Part shown: in pieces, positions 1 through 5,554 of the stretch
Position numbering within the stretch: position 1 is the first letter of the stretch
How the letters are laid out: each line of letters begins with the position of its first letter
NCBI GenBank assembly: GCA_002371295.1
Contig: DFGZ01000027.1
Span: forward strand, 1-8,988
DNA length: 8,988 bases
From: Oribacterium sp. UBA3737
Lineage (GTDB): Bacteria; Bacillota_A; Clostridia; Lachnospirales; Lachnospiraceae
Direction of reading: 5' to 3'
Position numbers and translations under genes: made by a program
Notes under the pieces: model-generated
Told to the model about the DNA's origin: nothing
Seen by the model: only the letters and a program-made list of their open reading frames with translations
Database searches by the model: none

Positions 1-3000
1 GGTCAGGCCTGTGAGTTCGACTATTCCGGAACTCAGGCCTGTAAGGCACTGAGAAGCCTTGGCTACGAGATCGTTCTGGTGAATTCCAATCCTGCCACCA
101 TCATGACGGATCCTGAGATGGCGGATATCACATACATTGAACCGCTTAACGTAAGACGTGTAGAGGAGATCATAGCAAAGGAGCGGCCGGATGCCCTTTT
201 GCCGAATCTCGGAGGACAGTCCGGACTTAATCTCTGTTCAGAACTTTATAAGGAAGGAGTTCTGGACAAGTATGGTGTGAAGGTCATAGGTGTACAGGTT
301 GATGCAATTGAACGTGGAGAGGATCGTATCGAGTTCAAGGAGACCATGAACAGGCTTGGCGTCCAGATGGCCAGAAGTGAAGTTGCCTACAGTGTGGATG
401 AAGCACTGAAAATAGCAGACGAACTGGGTTATCCTGTGGTTCTTCGTCCTGCCTATACCATGGGCGGCGCAGGCGGAGGACTTGTATATAACAAGGACGA
501 GCTCAGAACGGTGTGTGCAAGAGGTCTTCAGGCAAGTCTTATCCATCAGGTACTTGTTGAGGAATCTATCCTCGGATGGGAAGAACTGGAGCTTGAGGTT
601 GTCCGCGATAAGGATAACAACATGATCACCATCTGCTTTATAGAAAATGTGGATCCTGTGGGCATTCATACCGGTGATTCCTTCTGTACCGCTCCCTTCC
701 TTACCATCTCGAAGGAGCTTCAGGATGAACTTCAGAGACAGGCTTATAAGATCGTAGAGCATATCGGAGTCATAGGCGGTACCAATGTTCAGTTCGCCCA
801 TGACCCGGTTTCGGACCGTATAGTTGTAATCGAGATAAATCCCCGTACATCCAGATCTTCAGCCCTTGCTTCAAAGGCAACAGGCTTTCCTATAGCTCTT
901 GTTTCGGCAAAACTTGCAACAGGTCTCACCTTAAAGGAGCTGCCCTGCGGCAAGTACGGAACTCTCGATAAGTATGTACCGGACGGGGATTATGTGGTTG
1001 TAAAGTTTGCCCGCTGGGCTTTTGAAAAGTTCAAAGGCGTGGAAGACAAGCTTGGAACCCAGATGCGTGCCGTAGGTGAGGTCATGAGTATCGGAAAGAC
1101 CTATAAAGAGGCCTTCCAGAAAGCGATACGCTCACTGGAAAAGGATCGTTTCGGTCTTGGATACGTAAAGAATTTCCATGAGCTTTCAAAGGAAGAGCTG
1201 CTTAAGGCACTGATTACTCCTTCAAGTGAGAGACATTTCATCATGTATGAAGCACTTCGCAAGGGCGCCACAGTGGATGAGATCTTTGAGCTCACGAAGG
1301 TAAAGAAGTATTTCATAGAAGAGATGAAGGAGCTTGTTGAGGAAGAAGAGAAGCTTCTTTCCTGCAAGGGATCCCTGCCTTCCGATGAGGCTCTTATTCA
1401 GGCAAAGAAAGACGGTTTCTCCGACAAGTATCTCGCAAGGATCCTTGGTTTATCAGAAGATGATGTCCGCCTGAGACGTGAGGAGCTGGGCATTAACGAA
1501 AGCTGGGACAGTGTACATGTAAGCGGAACAGAGGACAGCTCCTACTATTACAGTACCTATGCCTTAAATGAGCTTGATAGAGCTTCCGGAGCTGAGACCG
1601 GTTGTTCCTGCGGGACTCCTATAGATGGAACTGACAGCAAAACAACCGCTTGCTGCGAAGCATCAATGGAAAACAGCGAAGCCTCAGATTCCTCATCCCG
1701 TCCGAAGGTGATGATCCTCGGCGGCGGTCCTAACCGTATCGGTCAGGGTATCGAGTTCGACTACTGCTGCGTTCATGCTGCACAGTCCCTGAAGAAGCTT
1801 GGATTTGAAACCATCATCGTAAACTGTAACCCTGAGACTGTTTCCACCGACTATGACACCTCGGATAAGCTCTATTTCGAGCCGCTGACACTGGAGGATG
1901 TTCTCAGCATTTACAAGCAGGAAAAGCCTGTTGGCGTTATCGCACAGTTCGGAGGTCAGACACCTCTTAACCTTGCTGACAGCCTTGAAAAGAATGGGGT
2001 GAAGATACTGGGAACGACTCCTCATGTTATTGATCTCGCCGAAGACAGAGACCTCTTCAGAGCCATGATGGATAAGCTTGGTATTCCTATGCCTGAGGCC
2101 GGTATGGCTACAACGGTTGAAGAGGCTCTCGATAATGCTCACAAGATAGGTTATCCTGTTATGGTTCGTCCTTCTTTTGTTCTGGGCGGACGCGGCATGG
2201 AGGTCGTCTACGATGATGAAAGCCTTACTGATTACATGAATGCCGCAATCGGTGTTACACCGGACAGACCTATACTTATTGACCGTTTTCTTAATGAAGC
2301 AACGGAATGTGAAGCAGATGCCATCAGTGACGGTACCAATGCTTATGTTCCGGCAGTAATGGAGCACATTGAGCTTGCGGGTATACACTCAGGTGATTCA
2401 GCCTGCATCATACCTTCAAAGCACATCTCCGAAGAGAATCTCGCTACCATAAAGGAGTATACGAGAAAGATAGCAGAGGAGATGCATGTTGTCGGTCTCA
2501 TGAATATGCAGTATGCAATTGAGAATGGAAAGGTATATGTTATCGAGGCTAACCCGAGAGCTTCCAGAACGGTGCCGCTGGTTTCAAAGGTATGCGGTAT
2601 CAGAATGGTACCTCTGGCGGTAGACATTATCACAGGCGAACTTACGGGAAGACCTTCACCGGTTCCTTCTCTTACTGAAAAGAAAATACCTTATTACGGA
2701 GTTAAGGAAGCCGTGTTCCCTTTCAATATGTTCCCGGAGGTAGATCCTGTACTGGGACCTGAGATGCGTTCCACAGGTGAGGTCCTCGGACTTTCGAGGT
2801 CCACGGGTGAAGCCTTCTTTAAGGCTCAGGAGGCAGCAAGATCCGAGCTTCCGCTTGAAGGAACAGTGCTTATCTCACTTAACACAAGAGACCATAAGCA
2901 TGCGGCTGAGATAGCTAAGCTCTATCATGAGGCCGGTTTCAGTATAATTGCAACAGGACAGACACATGCGCTTATTACCGAGGCGGGAATACCTGCTGAA

Positions 3001-3264
3001 AAGGTGAAGAAGCTTTACGAGGGAAGACCTAATATCCTTGACCTGATGACAAACGGAAAGATCGATCTGGTCATCAACTCACCTATCGGAAAGGACAGCG
3101 TTCATGATGACAGCTATCTGAGAAAGGCTGCAATCAAGGGTAAGATTCCGTATATCACCACCATTGCAGCCGCCAGAGCAGCGGCAGAGGGTATAGCCTA
3201 TGTGAAGTCACACGGAGATGCCCATATCATGTCGCTTCAGGAGTGGCATGCAGATATAGTTTAA
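1..3264 (+). CDS. carB: Carbamoyl-phosphate synthase large subunit (5' end outside window)
   Basis: Makes carbamoyl phosphate from bicarbonate, ammonia (channelled from the glutaminase subunit CarA) and 2 ATP, in the cytoplasm, for pyrimidine and arginine synthesis. The frame is open from base 1 with GQACEFDYSGTQACKALR, which aligns with residue 21 onward of E. coli CarB, so about 20 residues are missing; the ATG at 79 is internal. 1087 residues are visible. Domains in order: first ATP-grasp half (RPAYTMGGAGGG, then EINPRTSRSSALASKATGFP), oligomerisation region, second ATP-grasp half (GGGPNRIGQGIEFDYCCVHA, PSFVLGGRGMEVVYD, EANPRASRTVPLVSK) and a C-terminal MGS-like allosteric domain (ATGQTHALITEAGI, EGRPNILDLM). 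The visible part is about 34 residues longer than the matching E. coli part, explained by an insert at 1561-1707. It ends in TAA at 3262-3264. carA is presumably just upstream but is not seen. Identity is very secure. Confidence 0.98.
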   Translation, partial: GQACEFDYSGTQACKALRSLGYEIVLVNSNPATIMTDPEMADITYIEPLNVRRVEEIIAKERPDALLPNLGGQSGLNLCSELYKEGVLDKYGVKVIGVQVDAIERGEDRIEFKETMNRLGVQMARSEVAYSVDEALKIADELGYPVVLRPAYTMGGAGGGLVYNKDELRTVCARGLQASLIHQVLVEESILGWEELELEVVRDKDNNMITICFIENVDPVGIHTGDSFCTAPFLTISKELQDELQRQAYKIVEHIGVIGGTNVQFAHDPVSDRIVVIEINPRTSRSSALASKATGFPIALVSAKLATGLTLKELPCGKYGTLDKYVPDGDYVVVKFARWAFEKFKGVEDKLGTQMRAVGEVMSIGKTYKEAFQKAIRSLEKDRFGLGYVKNFHELSKEELLKALITPSSERHFIMYEALRKGATVDEIFELTKVKKYFIEEMKELVEEEEKLLSCKGSLPSDEALIQAKKDGFSDKYLARILGLSEDDVRLRREELGINESWDSVHVSGTEDSSYYYSTYALNELDRASGAETGCSCGTPIDGTDSKTTACCEASMENSEASDSSSRPKVMILGGGPNRIGQGIEFDYCCVHAAQSLKKLGFETIIVNCNPETVSTDYDTSDKLYFEPLTLEDVLSIYKQEKPVGVIAQFGGQTPLNLADSLEKNGVKILGTTPHVIDLAEDRDLFRAMMDKLGIPMPEAGMATTVEEALDNAHKIGYPVMVRPSFVLGGRGMEVVYDDESLTDYMNAAIGVTPDRPILIDRFLNEATECEADAISDGTNAYVPAVMEHIELAGIHSGDSACIIPSKHISEENLATIKEYTRKIAEEMHVVGLMNMQYAIENGKVYVIEANPRASRTVPLVSKVCGIRMVPLAVDIITGELTGRPSPVPSLTEKKIPYYGVKEAVFPFNMFPEVDPVLGPEMRSTGEVLGLSRSTGEAFFKAQEAARSELPLEGTVLISLNTRDHKHAAEIAKLYHEAGFSIIATGQTHALITEAGIPAEKVKKLYEGRPNILDLMTNGKIDLVINSPIGKDSVHDDSYLRKAAIKGKIPYITTIAAARAAAEGIAYVKSHGDAHIMSLQEWHADIV
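1561..1707 (+). other. Cysteine-containing linker insert between the two CarB halves
   Basis: Encodes 49 residues between the conserved YSTY at the end of the oligomerisation region and VMILGGGPNRIGQ, which opens the second synthetase half. E. coli CarB has about 14 residues here. The segment is rich in Ser, Thr, Ala, Gly and acidic residues. It holds four cysteines in two pairs, GCSCG and ACCE, about 13 residues apart. The reading frame is intact on both sides, so this is an in-frame expansion and not a frameshift. Composition suggests a flexible surface linker; the paired cysteines raise the possibility of metal binding or disulfides, which is inference. Confidence 0.8.
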
Positions 3265-3272
3265 AAAAATCG

Positions 3273-3424
3273 AAACAGCATCGGGATCGCACCGGCCCAC
3301 TCGATTGAAAGTACATCCTTCTTGTCGTGTTCATCCCTTGCATACTTTGTATGCAAGGGATGAACACACCGTCGAAGTCTGTTCTTTCAACTCGCAAGCC
3401 TTGGTGCATATCCCGATGCTGTTT
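3273..3424. repeat. 152-nt imperfect fold-back element, probable bidirectional terminator of carB and agcS
   Basis: Almost the whole stretch pairs with itself around position 3347. Stems, outside to inside: 3273-3287 with 3410-3424 (15 bp, perfect); 3289-3293 with 3403-3407; 3302-3304 plus 3305-3311 with 3392-3394 plus 3384-3390 (one bulged base); 3313-3315 with 3380-3382; 3318-3321 with 3374-3377; and a perfect 19-bp apical stem, 3327-3345 with 3349-3367, closed by a TTT loop. It lies 8 bases after the carB stop and 37 bases beyond the agcS stop. T tracts follow on both strands: TTTT at 3422-3425 on plus, and seven T (from 3263-3269) on minus. Termination of both convergent genes is the simplest reading. 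The long apical arm is more than a terminator needs, so a dispersed palindromic repeat or MITE-like insertion, or a structured RNA, remains possible. Confidence 0.75.
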
Positions 3425-3461
3425 TAATTCGTGTATCTATTAAAAAATTTAAATATGAGTT

Positions 3462-4841
3462 TTATGCCGCATTATCAAGCTCTACATCTCTGCCTCTGGA
3501 CATTACGGCAACTACACCGGAAAGGGCGATAAGGGCAATAAGGTTAGGTACTACCATGATGCCGTTCAGGAGATCCTGAAGATTCCATACCAGTTCAACC
3601 TTGAGAAGTGATCCGATGAAGATGAATACCACATCAAGTAGAGCAAACGGGATGACTGCCTTCTTGCCAAATAGATAAGTTATATTCTGTCTTGCGAACA
3701 GGAACCATCCGATAATGGTTGAAAATGCGAAGAACAGGAGACAGATGGCAACGAACATAGGTCCGAAGCTGCCGAAGCCTGTTGAGAATGCAAGCTGTGC
3801 AACGGGAGTACCTGTGATGCTTCCTGCATAAGGAACATCAGCTCCCAGCACACCGGAAGAAAGGATAACAAGCGCTGTAAGAGTAAGAACGATGAAAGTA
3901 TCGATAAATACTCCTATCATGGCCACTTCACCCTGCTCCTGAGGATTCTTTACCTTCGCAAGAGCATGAGCATGAGGAGTTGAACCCATACCGGCTTCGT
4001 TGGAGAAGAGACCGCGGGCAACGCCGAGACGGAGTGCCTGACGAACAGTGATACCTGCACCTGCACCTGCAACAGCCTGAGGAGTGAATGCACCGGTAAA
4101 GATCGATATTATAGCCGGTACGAGGTTGGCATGATTGATGATAATGATGATGACTGAAGCTACGATATAGAGAGCAGCCATGAATGGAACCACCTTCTCA
4201 GTGAAGGATGCTATACGGCTGATTCCTCCTACAAAAATGAATGCAGAAATAATGGCCACGAAGATGCCTACAAGCCACTTTGGTGTTCCAAAAGCTGTAT
4301 AGAAAGCATCGCTTATAGAGTTGGACTGAACCATATTTCCCATGATTCCCAGTGAGAGGATGATCATTATGGCAAAGAAGGCAGCAAGAAGCTTTCCCGA
4401 CTGTCCCTTAAATGCTTTTGTGATGTAGTAAACAGGGCCTCCGATCACTTCACCGTGCTCATCCTTTGTCTTTGTCTTCTGGGCAAGAACAGCCTCGCCG
4501 TAGATAGTCGCCATACCGAAGAAGGCAGCAATCCACATCCAGAAGATGGCTCCGGGACCACCGCCTACGAGAGCGGTTGCACAGCCTGCGATATTTCCGG
4601 TTCCTACCTGTGCTGCGATAGCAGTGGCAAGGGCCTGGAAAGAACTCATGCCGTCGCTGCCTGAAGCTTCACCCTTTAAAGAAAAGCTTCCGAATACTCT
4701 GTTCCATGCGTGGGGGAATCTTCTGACCTGTACGAATCCTGTACGGATTGAGAAATAAATACCGCTTCCAACCAGAAGAAAAAGAAGGATAAACCATACT
4801 TTGTCATCCAAAAGTGAAACTATGCTGTTTAATGTGTCCAT
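3462..4841 (-). CDS. agcS: Alanine/glycine:cation symporter (AGCS family)
   Basis: A 459-residue cytoplasmic-membrane transporter that should import alanine and/or glycine with Na+ (or H+). Family marks: QVGTGNIAGCATALVGGGPG followed by AIFWMW at about residues 78-103, GGPVYYI at 134-140, and NEAGMGSTPHAHA at 281-293, close to the AGCS consensus NEAGMGSAPxAHA. Hydrophobic segments suitable for about ten or more membrane helices include residues 15-31, 151-170, 190-207, 218-236, 308-330, 362-383, 397-414 and 430-447. Length is normal for the family. The start at 4841 is fixed by AGAGGGAG (4857-4850), 8 bases upstream. The gene stands alone, convergent with carB, behind a leader of about 470 nt with a tandem glycine riboswitch; this independently supports glycine as a substrate or signal. 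Exact substrate preference cannot be read from the sequence. Confidence 0.95.
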   Translation of the reverse strand: MDTLNSIVSLLDDKVWFILLFLLVGSGIYFSIRTGFVQVRRFPHAWNRVFGSFSLKGEASGSDGMSSFQALATAIAAQVGTGNIAGCATALVGGGPGAIFWMWIAAFFGMATIYGEAVLAQKTKTKDEHGEVIGGPVYYITKAFKGQSGKLLAAFFAIMIILSLGIMGNMVQSNSISDAFYTAFGTPKWLVGIFVAIISAFIFVGGISRIASFTEKVVPFMAALYIVASVIIIIINHANLVPAIISIFTGAFTPQAVAGAGAGITVRQALRLGVARGLFSNEAGMGSTPHAHALAKVKNPQEQGEVAMIGVFIDTFIVLTLTALVILSSGVLGADVPYAGSITGTPVAQLAFSTGFGSFGPMFVAICLLFFAFSTIIGWFLFARQNITYLFGKKAVIPFALLDVVFIFIGSLLKVELVWNLQDLLNGIMVVPNLIALIALSGVVAVMSRGRDVELDNAA

Positions 4842-4849
4842 AACTCATA

Positions 4850-4857
4850 CTCCCTCT
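4850..4857 (-). promoter_or_regulatory. Shine-Dalgarno of agcS, possibly sequestered by leader RNA
   Basis: On the minus strand this reads AGAGGGAG, 8 bases before the ATG at 4841, and fixes the start. Its AAGAGG/AGAGG core is complementary to two upstream leader segments, CCTCTT in the tail of the candidate terminator hairpin (around 4982-4987) and CCTCT at 4873-4877. Translational masking is therefore possible but unproven. Confidence 0.7.
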
Positions 4858-4976
4858 TAAAAAATCACTCGCAGAGGTCAATAGTGAAGAAGGAATATGA
4901 CTGAACTTCGGGAAAAACTATAGAAACATAAACGGAATAAATACATCAGAGCTTTAACTTGATAAAGTGGTCTGAC

Positions 4977-5003
4977 AAAATAAAGAGGTACACCAAAGTA
5001 CCT
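4977..5003 (-). terminator. Candidate riboswitch-controlled terminator hairpin in the agcS leader
   Basis: The minus strand forms a 6-bp stem, AGGTAC (5003-4998) with GTACCT (4991-4986), loop TTTGGT, followed directly by CTTTATTTT. It lies about 37 nt after the end of the second glycine aptamer and about 145 nt before agcS, where an expression platform is expected. The stem is short and only half GC, so strength is uncertain. The T-rich tail can also pair with the 3' side of the aptamer II closing region, giving a possible switch. Confidence 0.5.
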
Positions 5004-5039
5004 ATAGATATAAGATTTTGATATCTAATGCAATATTTT

Positions 5040-5250
5040 CTCTGTCCTTTTGCCTGAGAGATTGGGGCAGGATAATGACTTATCCGGGACCTTTGCACCT
5101 TCGGCACTCAATAAAGAGTTTCTCCAGAGTTCACTCCGTTATTAGTCTCCGTCTGTTACAGACTCCTGAGAGTTTTACTCCTTCGGCAGGCAGGTACTTC
5201 TTCTGAAACATGATTGTTTTTCGAAGGTACCGGATATTCCGGAATAACAA
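5040..5250 (-). ncRNA. Tandem glycine riboswitch in the agcS leader
   Basis: Two glycine aptamers in tandem on the minus strand. Aptamer II (about 5130-5040) is textbook: ACTCTGGAGA (5130-5121), a P3a stem ACTC/GAGT, TGCCGAAGGTGCAAAGG (5106-5090), a GGATAA/TTATCC hairpin (5085-5070), then CTCTCAGGCAAAAGGACAGAG split as CTCTCAGG (5060-5053) and GGACAGAG (5047-5040); P1 is CTCTG/CAGAG. Aptamer I (about 5248-5138) keeps TGCCGAAGGAG and CTCTCAGG (5188-5165). It has a likely long P3 (5231-5216 with 5209-5193), and P1 can form between GTTATT (5248-5243) and AATAAC (5143-5138). Its 5' GGAGAG element appears only as GGAATA, so its P2 is weak. Binding glycine should alter expression of the downstream symporter. 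Family knowledge: these RNAs usually precede gcvT operons or AGCS symporters. Direction of control (on or off) cannot be told from sequence alone. Confidence 0.93.
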
Positions 5251-5316
5251 AGAGATTCCTGTGAAATATCGCAAACCACTTTTCTAATAACTTCTACGTA
5301 TATATTATGCTTGCTT

Positions 5317-5345
5317 AGCGTATCATCGCTAAAACCCAGCGTCAA
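5317..5345 (-). promoter_or_regulatory. Sigma-A type promoter of the agcS riboswitch transcript
   Basis: On the minus strand: -35 TTGACG (5345-5340), 17-bp spacer, extended -10 TGATACGCT with the hexamer at 5322-5317. Transcription would start near 5310, about 60 nt before the first aptamer. The -10 matches only the key T, A and T positions but carries the extended TGn motif. An inverted repeat, TTAGCG-N6-CGCTAA (5315-5332), overlaps the -10 and could be an operator. Confidence 0.55.
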
Positions 5346-5391
5346 GGCAGAAAAAAGTGCTATTACCAAAGGATATAAAAGAGGAGGGACT

Positions 5392-5499
5392 ATGCTCGAA
5401 AATATAACGTGCAGTTATAAATGGCGGTGCATCCGGTACAAAAAAAGTGCAGATGTCAGAGGTAATTACTCTCTAACAACTACACTTATATGGTACTAA
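5392..5499 (+). CDS. Possible 35-residue cationic peptide of unknown function
   Basis: A short ORF starting at ATG 5392 behind an excellent Shine-Dalgarno, GAGGAGGG (5381-5388); the spacing is tight, 4 bases from AGGAGG to ATG. The peptide begins MLENITCSYKWRCIRYKKSA and ends LIWY, with two Cys, several aromatic residues and a net positive charge. I do not recognise it. It lies between two minus-strand units, after the terminator of the GGDEF gene and upstream of the agcS promoter, so it would be antisense to neither coding region. No good plus-strand promoter is evident; TATAAA at 5374-5379 lacks a matching -35. A hairpin with a T-rich tail follows at 5518-5570 and could end its transcript. 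The ribosome site could be chance, so this is a low-confidence gene. Confidence 0.3.
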   Translation: MLENITCSYKWRCIRYKKSADVRGNYSLTTTLIWY

Positions 5500-5511
5500 G
5501 AGCTCCGGTAC

Positions 5512-5554
5512 AAAAAAGACCTGTTTGAATGCAATTTACTGCATTCAAATGGCC
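5512..5554 (-). terminator. Intrinsic terminator of the GGDEF gene
   Basis: On the minus strand GGCC (5554-5551) pairs with GGTC (5521-5518, one G-U pair), enclosing a perfect 10-bp stem TTTGAATGCA/TGCATTCAAA (5549-5540 with 5533-5524) and loop GTAAAT. Six T (5517-5512) follow at once. The stem contains the TGA stop codon of the gene (5547-5545). On the plus strand the hairpin is followed by a T-rich run from 5555, so it may work in both directions. Confidence 0.88.

Noticed and set aside
238..801. 187-codon open frame on the minus strand
   Set aside because: Lies inside the first ATP-grasp half of carB with no ribosome site; shadow frame.
1693..2388. 231-codon open frame on the minus strand
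   Set aside because: It lies wholly inside the second synthetase half of carB and resembles no family I know; it is a shadow of the conserved plus-strand gene.
3227..3409. 60-codon open frame on the minus strand covering the fold-back element
   Set aside because: It reads through both arms of the hairpin and into the end of carB; the RNA or DNA structure explains the sequence better than coding.
3273..3424. Integron attC site or transposon end
   Set aside because: No GTTRRRY/RYYYAAC core sites of an attC, no integrase or transposase nearby, and the flanks show no clear target-site duplication.
5175..5369. 64-codon open frame on the minus strand
   Set aside because: Overlaps the agcS promoter and the first glycine aptamer, whose conserved bases account for the sequence.
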